A DNA stretch of 64,000 nucleotides from Progne subis subis (Eukaryota; Chordata; Aves; Passeriformes; Hirundinidae). The stretch covers positions 3,658,501 through 3,722,500 of the forward strand of contig JAKJHU010000026.1 of assembly GCA_022316685.1 (NCBI GenBank), written 5' to 3'. Made by a program: the position numbers and the translations under genes. Below are positions 47,613 to 62,382 of this stretch, in pieces; the first letter of the stretch is position 1; every line of letters starts with the position of its first letter. The notes below the pieces were generated by a model. That model was not told the DNA's origin, searched no databases, and saw only the letters and a program-made list of their open reading frames with translations.

Positions 47613-50600
47613 TTGGACCTACAGTTATGTCTGTTTGTCACAAAGCAGAGCCAATCTAATCAGCTTTCATGTTACATCAATTTATCCAATTTCAGCCATT
47701 GGCACATAGAAGGCTATCCTCTTCTTGGACAGTTCTAGTGTCTGTGGTGTGTGGTCTCTGCCTGGTTCCCCTCCTTGTTCTGATATTATCTCCCTCCCCA
47801 AAGTGTGAGGCAAAACCTTCAGAAAGTATTCCACCAGAAACTAATAGCTGCTACTACTTCCTGACACTCCTCAAGACTTGAGTTTTTCACCACGTTTGTA
47901 CACCACTACTTTTTTCCATACTTAATCTTCCTTTTTTCTTCCTCCATTTCCAGCAGTAATTACCCATCAGTTTCCCTCTAAAATGCCACCTCCCTCTCTT
48001 TTTCTTCTCAAGTAAATAAAAAATAATAGGAGAACCCGAAATCTAATCAAATCCATGTATCTGTTCCCATACTCTAAGTGAAATGCCAATACAGAAGTTA
48101 TTTTACAGGGGAAATCTATCAAATGGTGCACTTGTTACTGCATTGGGGCAAGGAGGGCACAAACAAACAAGGCTCTTCATTTTAAGTCTGAGTAAATCAA
48201 GCAAAAGTTTGAACCTGAATGTTAGAGGTGAAATCCTAATTTTGAATTAGTCCTCATATTCTGTCCTACTGACCTGATGTTAAGAAGCTCTCATAAAAGT
48301 TTGTGAGAAAGATGTGTTGTTGAAGTTTTGTTTCAAGGTGTAGACATTTCCCAGCCTCTCTTCTCAAGATTTCTATAGACAATGGAAGCTGTCAATTACC
48401 TTTCAATATGTAAATATAATACATGACCATTTTTATAGTTTATGTATCCAATTTTTAAAATTTCAGATATTCTAAATATAGTTCCAGATCTTCTACACTA
48501 TGATAGAACAGAGATACTATACAAACTACAAACAAGATTTAGGACCGATTTAAAAGGGATTGCTTATTCAAAAAAAAAAAATCAATTGCAAACATTCCAT
48601 CTCATCCAGCTCTTCAACAATTTACATTTTGTGGAGTTCACAAAGTCTGAAAGGAAACCTCAAAGACAGCACTGGTTATTTAGGAAAGATACCGTGTCTT
48701 CTAGCAGATGGTAAAAATACTTTACCAAGAAAAACCACTTAGAGTGGAGAAAGCATATAAAAATTAAAAAGAACACAGTATCTTCTGCACTAGAGAAGTC
48801 ATCAGTATTCTGTATTTTAGTGATGCATGTAATGATGATAAAGTGCAAAAGATGCAACACATGGGCTCTAGACAGTAAAAGAAAGCACAGTAGGAAAAAA
48901 TAAACAAATGGTGACTAGTGCAGACAGGGAAGTGCACATAGATATGCAGACTCTGAGCATGCTATGACTGCTCTGCAGAACTGCATTATCACAACCCAGT
49001 AGGAATCATTAGATCTCCTTCTTTGCTGTAAACTACAGGCCTGTGAATTTAGGACAAAGCTAATAAGTATTTTAAGGGGAAAAAAAGGGAAAATACAAGA
49101 AACAAACAAACACCAAGAACTCTCCCTCAATGCCCCAAACCAACAAAACACATCAAGAAAAGGATTAAAATTTCTTTATTTGAAACCTATTTCATCTTTA
49201 CAGTAGTGATATGCTTTTTTTTTTCCTTTATTAATTCAGTTTCATTATTTATTCTGACAGCTAAAATGTGGATATTAATAAAATTGTAAATTTGGACAAC
49301 TTTCAGTCAAACACAATGATACACTTTGTCACCAAGGCTGATATAACCTGTAATTTTTAGCTATCTTGTCTATTGACACTGTTTCTGTATCTAAAGATCA
49401 TGCTGGACTAAATTGAACTCTTCAGCTCTCATTTCAGGTGACTTATTTTTCTTATCTTGGATAATTCTTTTACCTTCTTTTTAGAAGTATTGCATAGCTG
49501 TCTTCACATCTTTTTGGCACTAAAATGACCTGAGAGATTCACAATATTTTAATAGTGGCCTTTCTGTGCGTGCACAGAAATAATATCACTTTCTCATTTA
49601 TTTTTCTGGTCCCATTCCTGCACATTTAAGGGCCAATTCAGTTTTTGTTTTGTTTGTTTGCTTGGGGTTTTTTATCCTTTTTCATATTAGGGTAATGAAA
49701 GTTATTTCTGAGGTAATTTTCTGTGATGATTCATTAGCAGTTTCCAGAGAGAACAATTTTCAGAAAAAAGTGTGCCATCATAAGAGAAGACTGGACCATG
49801 AAAGAACTGAATTGTGGAGTATTAAATTTCCTTCTGTTGAATTGTTCTACTTTCATTAGGAGAGAGATTAGAGGATCATTCTATTAGCCGTGTCTTGCCT
49901 TTCTCATAATTTACTATATAACCAATACATATTTTACCTGCATGCTCTCCTAGTATTTATTTGACCTGTAACTTACCAGTACAAGATTATGGACAAAACT
50001 TAATTACTCAGACTTCTACTAAACATTGTCATGTTGCCTTGATTCCTAGGTAGATATTTTTCTTTCCTCTCAGGTAATCCTGAAGTCACCCCTTTAATGA
50101 AAAATTTTACAATTTCATTTTTTAAGATGAGATGCTACATAAAACAAGTTTTCTTGAACCAAAACACTGATGATAAAGCAGATAATTTAGAGAATTTGAG
50201 TATGCTGTATGAACTCAAACACATGTATCAATTAGATATTTAACATGGATACCAGAATATCTTGTTTATATAAACACATATAAACACATAATTTATGCAA
50301 CTAAGGTGGGTTCATGCTGATGACATACAGTATTTCCTAAACTGCATTATGACACTTAAATGATTTCCAGGGATCTGCCTGCGACTAACTAGTCTATACA
50401 GATCCCAAAGTTTTATTTCTTTCTATACTATCCCATCTTTTAAGTATTCATCTTGCTCAAAAAAATAATACTAGCAGTTTAAAATTATTCAAAACACTCT
50501 TGAAAGGTGTGTCATCTCAAGTTTCTCACGGGTTCCTGTTTGAATACCTTTAACTTCAGCTGATGTTATGTCCTCCTTCACTACAGATGAAACTCAGTCA

Positions 50601-51732
50601 TTTAAGAAAGAGGACATCTGTTCTTCTGTTCACATAAGTTTCTGCCTAAAAGGATGACCATGGGGAGTAGTCTACATCTGACTACAGAGTCTACAAAACA
50701 ATTGCAAATTCAGAGCAGACTTTGAGTTTTCTGGGTCTGTCCAGTGTCAGTGTAGAAAAGCAAAAATTAATTCTGGCCTTAAGGCAAGGAAGAAGCCCAG
50801 CTGTCAGTACGGAGATGGAATAAGCATTTCTAAGTGGGAATCAGTTCCTCTTCTGCTTGAAGAAGGCTGCTATAAAAATATCCTAGTGAAATATATTTCT
50901 GTTCCAAGAATATATGGTGTAAGTTTTAAAAAGAGTCATCATATGAAATTGAGAATACAGTTTTATACAAATTTAAGTAGGAAAGAAAATAATGTAATTA
51001 GCATATACATTCAGGATAAATGTTATGAATGTTACATTTGTTTTCAAAATATGTTGACACTTTGCACATACAAATTACAAAATTGAATTATCCATATGTA
51101 TAAAAGCTACATTTAGGTAAAACATACTTCAATCCAGAAATCACTATATGAAGTGTTTCTTCCATAGGCTCCTGAAGTAATGCACAAGATGTAAGAAGTT
51201 GAAATGAAATTTACTGAAGTCAAAAGTCTTCCCCTCGTGCCAGTAAAGGAAAACAAAATATTTTTAATATGAAGAGTTCTGTTATTTTTTTGAAGTAAAA
51301 TTCAATTTAGTCTTCAGTCAATCAAATTATGTTTAAAGGCAGGATATACAGTCATTTTGAAATTATGATTAAGTTTCACTTAATAAAGATTGTATGCACC
51401 AATTTTGAAGTAAATTAAGTATTAATATTTGTCCTATAGCTACAAAAATACTACAAAAATTGAGTGTGACAGGCCAAACTCAGAGGGTTTCTCTTCTCCT
51501 TATTCAACTCCTATAGGCAAATTTCTGCCTGCAAAATAAAAAGCAACCAAATACAAATAGTGATACATGGCAGAGATCTCAAGAAGAATGCTTACATTAA
51601 GTACAGACTCAGCTCTTAGAGAGACTCAAATTTAAAAAAAAAAAAAACAAAACACATACATGAACTTGGATTTTAGCTACAGTTGTATGTATTTTATTAC
51701 AGCAATTCTTAAGACCCATTAATCTCTTCACC

Positions 51733-51757
51733 TTTTTTTTTTTTTTTTTTTTTTTTT
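51733..51757. repeat. Poly-T tract (25 bases)
   Basis: This is a pure run of 25 T. Confidence 0.97.
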
Positions 51758-52104
51758 GAGTATCTCATATTTTAGCTTCATAGTAATTTTGATATGCTGT
51801 GTCTTGTAGGGAATAAATACTTTCAGGCTAATTGGTTTTATTCAGTTTATTCCAATTGGTAAGATGTACTATTAGTTGGAAGAAGGGTATAGGTTCCTAA
51901 TTCTAAGTGTTCAGTAGCTTGTGAGGTTTCTTTTGGTAGATTCTGCTTTGATTTTATGATCTGAAATGTCTTTACCTTTGATACTTCTTTGGAGCCAACA
52001 TTTTTATTTCTATTCAAGAACAAAAAACCATAGCTATACTCAATGACGTTTTAGATCTCTTTAAACCCTGTATTTTTTCATTGTACCAATCTAGTGGCTG
52101 AACA

Positions 52105-52126
52105 TTTATTATTATTATTATTATTA
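52105..52126. repeat. ATT trinucleotide repeat
   Basis: About seven consecutive ATT units. Confidence 0.93.
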
Positions 52127-54470
52127 ATGTGAAAAAAGCAGTAGAAGGCAGGCTGATTGCCTCTCAGCACAGGTAAGGGTGGTTGTTTATCTGTGGTTAA
52201 GTACCAGATGCTAGATTACTTTTTATGTTTGTAGCCAAGTGAGAAGTTATTAGATGGATTGGGTTAGTCAGCACTGTCTATCACTGCAGCGTCTATCTTC
52301 AGACAAGAAATAACACTATGATTCCAACTTTCCCACTTAAGTGGAAAGGAGAAAAAAAATATGATGAAATTTTCATAAAGACTGCAGAATGCTTTTACAA
52401 AACTGCTCTGACCCAAGCAGAAAGAGACAGGGATATCTTGCTGGATAGTAACATTTGGATTAAGAATAAAAAAAAAAAAAAAGAGAGTGAGAAAGATATA
52501 AAGATTAAGTTTTTACCAACATAACACAGTCTTTCCAGTTGTACATTTCCCATTTAAAAATATTGCTGCTATCACTTTCTCATTTTTTTGTAACTTGCCA
52601 AAGAGAAATATATTGTAAAAGGATGAGGATCCAAATATTGAAATATAGCACACATGGCAGAGTTGTCATAATACCAATGGGCATCCATCATATCTCACAC
52701 TTGAATCTCTATACTACAAACTCATCATGGTTGCTAACATTCTTAATATAAGTTTATTTCTTCTCTTTTTCTCCCACATTCCTGGATGTTCTTCCTTCTG
52801 TTATCTTGGAAATGTAGGAAGAAGTGAGGAAAGGATATAACACATCATCTCAAAGCAAAAATTGCTGCCAATATAACAGCAGTAAACACATGGTAGTTTG
52901 GAAAAAGACCGGCATGTGCTGTTTTTGCTTATACTACTCTGGAATGATTTGGATTGTGTTCTATGACAAAAAACTGCTGAACAATGGAGCACGAGTTCTT
53001 TGGTTTTGATCAGTTAGTTACTAAAATGACAAAGAAAGGGCTTTTTTTGAAAAGGGTTTTGATAACACATTACAATTGTTACTCCCACTTTCTTATTATA
53101 AGAAAGATATTTCTAATTTCCAACATCTCAGCAGATACTCCCTTGGAAGCAGTCAAAATCAAAGCACAACCAAAGTGAATATGAATTTAGAAATAAATCC
53201 CAGCAGAAAATTCTTTTAGACATTAATTCAATCAATAAACAATGTTCATACTACTTATAGGCAGAGAAACTGTACGATTTATCTAAGTTCTGGCAAGAGA
53301 GACACTGCACTGGTAGAGACATCAAAAAATAAAAACTAAAACCAAGGACTTTCCAAGCACTAAAGCTCAGCTAATCAGCACTAGTTCACAATTAAATAAA
53401 ACAGTTCAGCATATAACCCCAATTATACAAACATCTGGAAAGACATAAGAAAACTTTAGATAATTGGAGAAGTCTGCTGGCAGGCCTATAAATTCCCTGA
53501 TCCCAAACACAGAGTTCAAACTTACTAACAGCCTCTCCTGCATGGTTGCCAAGGCCCAGTGAAGGAAGCTGCATTTACTTCTGGATGCATGCCTTGTAAG
53601 GAGCATCCAATTCTGATGTAATGACTCAAGTTCAAACTCCTCTATGGTCGTGCCTGGCTAGTCCAGTCTTATGTTCTGGACTAAACCATGAAAATCCAAT
53701 TTTCTTTCTACGGATTCTTAACCTCCTGGAGATTAAGAATTTGAAGAGGCCAGGAAATTAGAGAGTTTGGGTAAGCAAGAGGGTGCCAACACATTACCAC
53801 CAAAATTATAGTGTTATTCAAGTTGATGTTTTTTCTGACACAAACTCAAGTGGAACTGAGATTCCATTCCTGGGTATCACTACCATAACTGATTAATTAC
53901 AATTAGATTTCCAGATGTGTCAGATGCCCAATCACGTATGCACATGATCTCTGTTTCCATGTGCTGTCTACTATCCTTAGAGTACTCTATGTATCCTCAT
54001 TAGTACAAGACTCCTTCATCCTAGAAAGCTTTGCCTTTTTAATTTAGTATAGAGGGAACTAGATGGCAGAGGACTGAAGGAAAGCAAAGCACAAAGGTCA
54101 AAAATAAAACCTAAGGGGAGACTGTTATCAATCCCCCAGCAAGCCCACAAATCACCAGCTGCCCAATTTTTAGCAGAGACTCCTTAGCACTTCCTAGGGC
54201 AGATGGCTGCAGAAATGTTAGCTTAGACTTTAAATTTTCTTTAAAGTTTAACCCTCCCAAGCACTAACTTTTGTTTGGTTTGGTAAATGTCCTCCACATT
54301 TCAAAAAAGCCAGGCTCCTGTTAAAGAACAGAATTCTGCAAGCAAATGTTTTTCTGCTCCTGAAGAAAAGCCAGGGCTTTAGTGTTCCTCGGCTACTATC
54401 CAGAATTGATTTAACCTTAAGCCTTCCTTGTTCTGTTTGAATGATAACTTTTGATTTTTACTTGAGAAGT

Positions 54471-54516
54471 AAAAAGAAAAAAAAAAAGAAAAAAAAAAAG
54501 GAAAAAAAAAAAAAAA
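54471..54516. repeat. A-rich tract with G interruptions
   Basis: A runs of 5 to 15 bases are separated by single or double G over 46 bases, a pure purine stretch. Confidence 0.95.
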
Positions 54517-56128
54517 GTGATAGAGTGATTGATAGTTATGTCGGTTATTTCATACCACTAAGTTAGGATGTGACTTTTAATCCTAATAATTTTATTGTAT
54601 TAAAATACAAGGATGACAAGTTGTAATATGCACAGCACATTCAATAAATGAAATACCAGTACATGCTCTTCTGTGCCATTCAGTGTCAAGCACAAAATTG
54701 TCCCCTTCACATGATGTAGATGCAACCCTTATGTCTTGATACAGTTATGGTGCGGCTGAGGAGACAGGCTGTATATGACAATTGGGACTGAGGTATTTAG
54801 AGAAAGCTGCTAAACTGTGTTGGGAATAAATGGATTGATAATGTTTAACTCAGAGGTAGAAGCAGGAGGCTAAAATCTCTATAACTCCTTCCTAAATTAT
54901 CTTGTCCAGTAAAGGTAAAATCTGCATAAAAGACCTCAAACGTGAGAAAATGGAGAATAAATTAACATCATATTACCTAGGTTTGTTCCTAAACACTCCT
55001 GGGATAAACACCAGACAACTGTCATATCCATTCACAAAAGAGTAGCAGACTTCAGCAAATCTATTATGTACAACTTAAATCTAAATTCCTTTCCCAAAAT
55101 TTTTTTTCTTGAAGTGACTGAAAGTCATAAACTATGCCTAAATAATTTAATTTTAGTAAGAGTTCAAAGAATTTAATAGAATTTTTTAAGACTCCAAATC
55201 AGAAAAAATTACAAGAATATTTTTCCATCCTCTTGCTATTTTCAAGTTATTTTTTTAGTCCTGAAGTTGGTAGAAAGTTGGGTTGCCACTTGATGATTGT
55301 GAAGCTCACACTCAGTACACTTGGGTACGGCTAATACTCAGAATTACCTCTGCCAAAAGATACATTATCAAATAATAAAGATCAGTATGTGCAAGATGTG
55401 ATGTCTCTGCTTGCACAGAAACTTCTTTGAGTCTGTTCCTGCTACCTCTTGGGAGAGCTGAAATTTAACCTGTGCCAAGTACTGGAGAAAACTACTTTAG
55501 TTTTTTTTTAAGGTGAACATCAAATACATTTACTGTCTGAATCAAACCAGAAGCAATGATCTTTTTCTTCCTGCATGACTGGGTCACTGTCAGTGTTAAG
55601 TGAATTAAATGCATAATTTATTAAATGGTCTCTCTGAGCACTCAAATCTGTCAGAATTTAAACAGATTCAGTTTGCCATCATTATATCATAAGGAGAGGA
55701 TAATTTTAATTATTTCATTCCTTTTTCTGTTCAATGCTGTCCCCAGGATAATTTTTATAGACATCCTTGAGCTTCTCTTTTATGAGTGGAAACTGAAGTG
55801 TGTTTTATTCCCAGGACACAAGATCCAGGTTTTACAAGTCCTACCTCATAAACACTTGAGGCAAGAGCTCCCAAACACTTTGTGATGATCATGTATTGAT
55901 TGTCTCATTGATAAATGGTTATGTGCTGAAGGATGAGCTTCAGAACTTATCCCAAATCTTTATTCTATCCAATTCTCAAAAACAAATGATAATACTACTC
56001 CAAGACAAAACAGGAAACTTCAGTGGAACTACTCTTGCAAAGCAATAGGTTTCACACTAAACACCACTGATGCTGAAACTGACAACATTCAAGAAAACGT
56101 GAGGATGGTGCAATGCACTGAGCCACAA

Positions 56129-56145
56129 TTTTTTTTTTTTTTTTT
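56129..56145. repeat. Poly-T tract (17 bases)
   Basis: This is a run of 17 T. Confidence 0.95.
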
Positions 56146-57254
56146 ATTTAAACAACCCCTCCATTAGACAAGTACTGCTCTTACTGTGAGTAAGAAAAAT
56201 AAGATAAATGTTTGTTATTGTTTTTAACCTCTCTGAGATTACTTTCATCTTGCTATCATGTAGGTAGACTTGTTTTCCCAGAGAGGACTCCCTGTAGAGT
56301 TGGCATGCTGGGATCAGCTGGAAAAAGAAAGAGAAAGAAGGGAAGCACACTAATTCAATTAGTGGCGGCGCCCAGGAGGGCTGACATTGCCTTCCTTTGC
56401 TGAAATCTATTTTTCTCCTGTTGGCCTTTTGCCACCTCATCTGTTGGAAAGCAAAATTATGACCTCATATCATTCACCTGTCTTAAAAGAAGAAATAGAT
56501 TTCTGATATTTAATGCAGATGGTGAAAAAAGGCAGCTGGTTTGAAATTAAATTTCAAGATTCTTAAGAGCAAGTTCTAGATTTAAAGAGTATCCCTACAC
56601 CATAGATACAATTTTTTTAAAGAACGAGTGGCTCCCATATACTTTTCAAGAAAAAAAAAAAAATCTATATATGAAAAATGTATGTGAAGAGCATAAATAT
56701 GAACTTAATATTTGTTGTTAAGTTGACAGATTACACAGCTCTGTTTTCCTCAGCACATTTTGAAGAATAGGACTTAAAGATTGAAAGAACAAAGAGCAGA
56801 GGAAGGAAGACCAGGGGCTGAGGAAAGTGCCTTCAGAGGCTGTGTCTTTCTTTGGGCTTCTATATGGCTTTCTTCCATCATCCACAACACTTCTAACAAT
56901 CCTTATTAATGGGACAGAGCCAGTTCTACAGAGTGGGTAAAAATGTACCTTGTAACATCTACCTGCTCCTCTGAAGATGTATAAATCTCTCTAAGGCCAA
57001 GCCTCCATCCCCAACTTCACAGATGAAGAAATTATTCTTGAAGGTTTGAAATTTTTATGACTGAAGCCACACTTTCTTGCCTGCCATTTAGAAGAGCCAC
57101 ATATTCTGCTCTTGTTGCAAGAACCCTGCCTTTAATGTTTTGTTCTTCTTGATCTGATGAGAATAAAATTTGAAATTTCTTATCATATTGTTATTGGATT
57201 CAAAAAAAGTCTACTAGAAATAATGATTAAGAGGAGATGAAAGAACTAGAATTT

Positions 57255-57256
<2 letters not shown>

Positions 57257-57319
<63 letters not shown>
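57257..57319. repeat. Poly-T tract (63 bases)
   Basis: This is the longest homopolymer in the window, 63 uninterrupted T, bounded by AATTTCC on the left and CCCAAAGAG on the right. The 87-codon plus-strand frame through it is poly-phenylalanine and not a gene. Confidence 0.95.
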
Positions 57320-57899
57320 CCCAAAGAGATGCAACTGTCTCCTTCCACACTTCTGCCCCCTCATAAACAACAAGACATTATCTGGCACTTTGCTGGGAGG
57401 GAGCTTTTCTTTTTTTTTGAGGGTAGGAGGAAAGGAGAATTGTGGGATTTCTTTTCATGTTGTTAAAACCAGAAATACAGAGAGCTTTGGAAAAACCTAA
57501 CAACCTTCACACTTGAAGATGAAAGCATCTCAGCTTTATGACAGCATGCCAATTATATAGAAGGAGTAAAACAATATTACGAGGTTATATTTAATTGGCT
57601 AACATGATGCATGTGTGCACAAATAGTAAATAAACAAACAAAAATAGTGATATGAAGTGATTTTTTCATTTAGGGAAATTGTAGATATTTAAATCCTGTT
57701 TAATTCCTCTACAGAGGACAGCATCATATTTTCTGATCCTGTAGATCAAATTGAAGAAATTTATTTTCAATAGACAAATGAATAACACTTGACCAACAAA
57801 GTATATGTAATAGCTCCTACAAATAATAAATAGCCATATAAAATGTAATATTTACACAGGATCCAGTCCTATCTCAATAAGAGTGAAAAAGACGCTTCC

Positions 57900-57902
57900 T
57901 TT

Positions 57903-57957
<55 letters not shown>
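57900..57957. repeat. Poly-T tract joined to GT repeat
   Basis: Twenty-five T run directly into about 16 GT units, ending at GAGATAAG. Confidence 0.96.
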
Positions 57958-57959
<2 letters not shown>

Positions 57960-58184
57960 ATAAGCACATTTATGTAATTAGGCATACTTCTCTACCACTG
58001 TTTTCACATTTATGCTCTAGACAAAGGCAAATGCTGTCACCAAACTTAATTAGAACCACAACTGTAAAGTGATGCAGTATCCAAAAGTAAAATTACTGTT
58101 AGAGTTAGGGGCTACTGTAGTCCATAAAATTTACATCCAGACACTGTAGCTGTTGATGAAGCTTCCGATTATCCATATTCTGCC

Positions 58185-58216
58185 TTTTTGTTTTGCTTTG
58201 TTTTGTTTTGTTTTGT
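58185..58216. repeat. TTTTG pentanucleotide repeat
   Basis: About six TTTTG units with one CTTTG variant. Confidence 0.93.
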
Positions 58217-59868
58217 GAGAAGCTGACTGCATCAGGAATCACATCTTTGCATGTCTCTTTTGCTCATTTATCCTTTCTCAAAACTCCTTCCTTCTATGCC
58301 CTCTAGTCCTGTAGGTTTCTAAAATACTAAGCCAATTGTGGTTTTGTTCAAACAAGTTTAACAATAGTTTCAGACATAATGTTACTATGATACTCTTATG
58401 ATACCGTTATAGAAATGCAAATGCTATTATTCATTGCTACTAAGAGTGTTTTGCTGAACATGAGTTACTTTACAGGTATTTTTCAGTTTGGAAAACAAAT
58501 ACTGATTCACAATAGGGTTTATATATCAGCAGTCTAATTCCATGATTAATGAGAGTATCAAATTAAAAATGAACCCTGTCTACCAGTTTAATTAAGGAAA
58601 TCATGCTTGCTGATTTTATTCTCCACTTCAGAGGAGAGCACAGTTGTCATGCTTAATTTCACTACCAGCAGCTACCCTCCCATAATCTGAATATTACTAC
58701 TTCAGTGGGATTGTCTGCAGCACACCATGCACTGATATCAGGTCCATCATACAACCCAATGCAGTACGAAGTAATTGAGCTGCACTTACTGACTCTTTAG
58801 TTCTTGCAGATGTATGAGTATAGATACTACCAGTCCATCCATTACCATGACGGACACACGCCTGCCCTCTCCACTTGACATTCACAGCCCTGCACCGCCT
58901 GTTGTAAAAGACAAACTCTAGTGATACTTCCAATCACTTTCTTGTAGAAAGTCAAACACCCAGTTTGAATGCAGTGCTGCTGAAACCACTGAGAAAAACA
59001 ACATCACAGCAGTTGCCTTTGACTATGACTTTTTGAAATTTTTAAATGTTTTAAGCTTAATAGAAAGATTTGATTATTACCAGCTCCCTGCACATCCACA
59101 GGACTACTTTTGCTATCCATTTATACTGCATTGCTATGACAGCTACAATTCTTTACCTAAGAAAGGTATGTCTACAGCATAGACAACAAAAATTAGTATT
59201 ACTCATGTCAGACATCTGCAGAAAATGAAATTTGTAATACCAAGCATTATCCTAAGAAATCTGCTCAAGAAGCACCTCCCCCCAAGTAAATAGTACCTTA
59301 CCACACAATCGGCATGATTGATTAAAATGTAATTAGTCCACTTAATTGTCAGATAGCAGAAAATCTGAAAATTAGCTGTCAGCAATTGGAAGTCAGGGAA
59401 TTATTAACAAAAAAATTTAATGGAGCAAAAATTATTCCCTCAGCGTTCTGTGGTGTTAGCATATGATGTACACTGACAACCTGAAAAATCATATTAAATC
59501 AAAAGGTAAGCATGTCACATGATAAAATTACTGAATAACTGAATCTGCATCCAATAGACCAGTTTAGCTGTTTTAACCACATCTAAATAAACTGAGATTT
59601 TGACCATAAATCAGTGTTTCTATAAAAATAATCAGAAAAAATTATAAGAAACAACAAAATTCAGGCAATTATGTGTTTCAAAAGCACAATTTTGCAAAAC
59701 TTCTATTTTTAAAGTGTGGAGTGGTTATCTTCTATGTAAGATGAATTCCATAGTGGATGATAAAGATAATACACAATTAATTAATTATTTTCCCTTTACA
59801 TTTTTCTTGCCTGTGTGTTTATTTAACCCAATAAAAACTTTTTTTCAATGTTTAAAAAGTGAATAAAC

Positions 59869-59910
59869 AACAACAATAATAATAATAATAATAATGATAA
59901 TGGTAATAAT
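59869..59910. repeat. AAT trinucleotide repeat
   Basis: AAC units lead into about eight AAT units, then diverge through ATGATAATGGTAATAAT. Confidence 0.93.
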
Positions 59911-62364
59911 TAAAAAAATGTAACAAACACACTGTATACCCTTTAAGATACAGCAATAATTTCCAATATCAAGTAAAGCAATAATACTGGCATGCATTTT
60001 CATAGATATTGATTCAATAAACAGCAGCATTCTGTATTCTGGATACAGTGCCACAACTACAAAATTAAGCTATAGAGGTGAAACATGCTTTTAAATTTCC
60101 ACATATTAAACCTATGGAATGTTCTTCAGAGATATCAGAATATGAAGCTGTGCCTAGTGAAATTTGAACTTCAAGTAAGAGCTGAGCCATTTCAATTGCT
60201 TAGGGCTCTAAGGCAGCACCACAGTCTTACCAATTTTCAACTCAGAAAACTAAATGCCTGCTCCAATCTATGAAAATACCTAAATAAATTGTAAACAGCA
60301 ATTTTGTAATTGAGATAAAATATACTGATTGTCACTCTAAGATATCATTTGGCAGCTTAACATGGTCAAGATTTAGCAAATTCCTTTCCTGGCAGTCCAT
60401 AGTCACACAGAGGAATATTTTGCTGACAAAGAAATTCTTATCCTTGGGTTGTTTCTGATGCTGTTGGGTAGTTCCCACTATCCAATTCTCTTTCTATTTT
60501 TGCATAGCACCCAACAGACACTATCTGAGCCATTGTGACCTAGTTTGCAGGAATAATAAAGGAAACAAGAACAAAGAGAAGTGGGGAAGGGTGAGGGAAG
60601 GGTGCTAAGTTTTAATCAGCTTTCTGTTCAGCTTTTTAAACTATCCCATTGTGGTGCCAGAGGAATACCAATGCCAGCAATGAGGAAAGCAACACAAGAA
60701 TGAGACAAGGAGAATAATAAACCACTCTTTTCCAGCAACATCCCACATTTTGCTCTTAGTTGTACTGAGAGCAAATCAGTACCAAGTACCAAGAGGCACA
60801 TAAAGAGTAAGTGTGAAGAACTCTTTCATCATGCTTTCAGCATTTCATTTTGCCGTATTGTATTGCATTTTTCTTTAATTTTATTCACCAGACTGCCATA
60901 TCTTTGCATTGGTAATTTAATTTCAAATAATCACAGTATTAAAAACATAAAATTATCTCTATTACTGTTTAATTACTTAATGCTAAGTAAATTTTAAATA
61001 CTCTGAGTATCAAGACACAAGTATAACTGTCTTGATGATCTTGTATTACAGTGCTTTATATGAATCTACATATATCAATACATCATTTTCCATACTAATT
61101 GATTGACATGACATACAAATAAGAAAAAAAATCATAGTAAATAAGATGAATAAACTATATTTTAAGAAAAGAGTTAACAAGCTATGACTCTGCAGCTTAC
61201 AGAGACTTGAGAGAGGCACAACCAGGGCACAACTAACTCATACAGTGGTAAATTGAACATACAGCTCTTACTTATCCTATCCTGACAAAACCAAAGCACA
61301 TGGTGCCTGACAAACTGTTTGCAGATTGCTTAAAGAAAGGGAAGAATGTTCCACTCTACACAGCAAACACAGAATGATTGAAATGTGGAGTCATGGAAGG
61401 CTCTGACAGCAAGCTGTATTGTCATGCTCAAAAATAACCTGAGAGAATTGGCAGATAAAGTCAACAAGTGTTAATGCTGGGAGAGGACTAGTCCAGAGGA
61501 GGTGGCCCAGTTGGCCCACAGGTGGCTAAGTTCACCTGCCTTTCCCCTCCTCCCTTTCGAGTATCTTCTATCACCACTAGGAGAGCAGTGGTCCAGGAGA
61601 GCATTTAGGCATTTCCAGCCAGTCATAGTCCCATCCTCAAGGGACAAAGCTCTGGGATGAAAGGAGCACTGCTCTGACAAATCACAGAAGTCCTGCCTTC
61701 TCATCTTGTCCTGTGGTACTTGCCACAGCAATGAATTACTCTTTAATAGTTAGTTTACCATTACGCTTGAATTTTTTAGGTGTGACTGATCCAAGACAAA
61801 AGGTGCCTCAATTATTTTTAAGTCAAAGAGAAAATTTAAACTTTTCATTGTGAAGTTCAGAGTACATCTGCATGATATGTTTCCTATTCACATTAATTTA
61901 AATAATTTTCTACATTCATTCATTGATAAGACAATTATACAGACTGATAAATTATGGACTGTTATACCTTTGTGTTTTTCACTGCAGTGTCATGCCCCGA
62001 ACCAATATTCTCTTCCACTGCTTTAAGATAAGATAGATCCTTCTAAAATAGAAACCTAGAATTACTGTTTTCAGATAGATATAATTTACTTATCTTTCAA
62101 AGTTGATACATATACTTTTACAGGACTATTCTTTTACTAGTCGTTTTCTCGTAGACTGTGATAAGATGGAAATTATTTATAGTTTTACAGATCCCATTCT
62201 GATTCAAACACATTCTTCCAAATTCCTTCCATCTACAAACATGGAGGTGTCAAGTCTTCTTTCCACAGGATACTTTTCTTGGTCTTCCACAAATACTCAG
62301 AAAAGTGAACACTGTTTTCTATAGTCGTGCTTATTATTTTTCTCAGTTAGAATAATTGATTTTC

Positions 62365-62382
62365 TTTTTTTTTTTTTTTTTT
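62365..62382. repeat. Poly-T tract (18 bases)
   Basis: This is a run of 18 T. Confidence 0.95.

Larger units (their letters stand above)
47613..57256. other. AT-rich non-coding DNA, no gene recognised
   Basis: In these 9.6 kb I see only simple repeats (51733-51757, 52105-52126, 54471-54516, 56129-56145). Frames reach at most 98 codons (56144-56440, minus) with no recognisable similarity. A small patch at 56360-56385 (AGTGGCGGCGCCCAGGAGGG) is GC-rich against its surroundings. Confidence 0.55.

Noticed and set aside
61470..61740. GC-richer patch considered as another CR1 or an exon
   Set aside because: None of the CR1 landmark words is present on either strand and no plausible splice sites bound the 86-codon frame.
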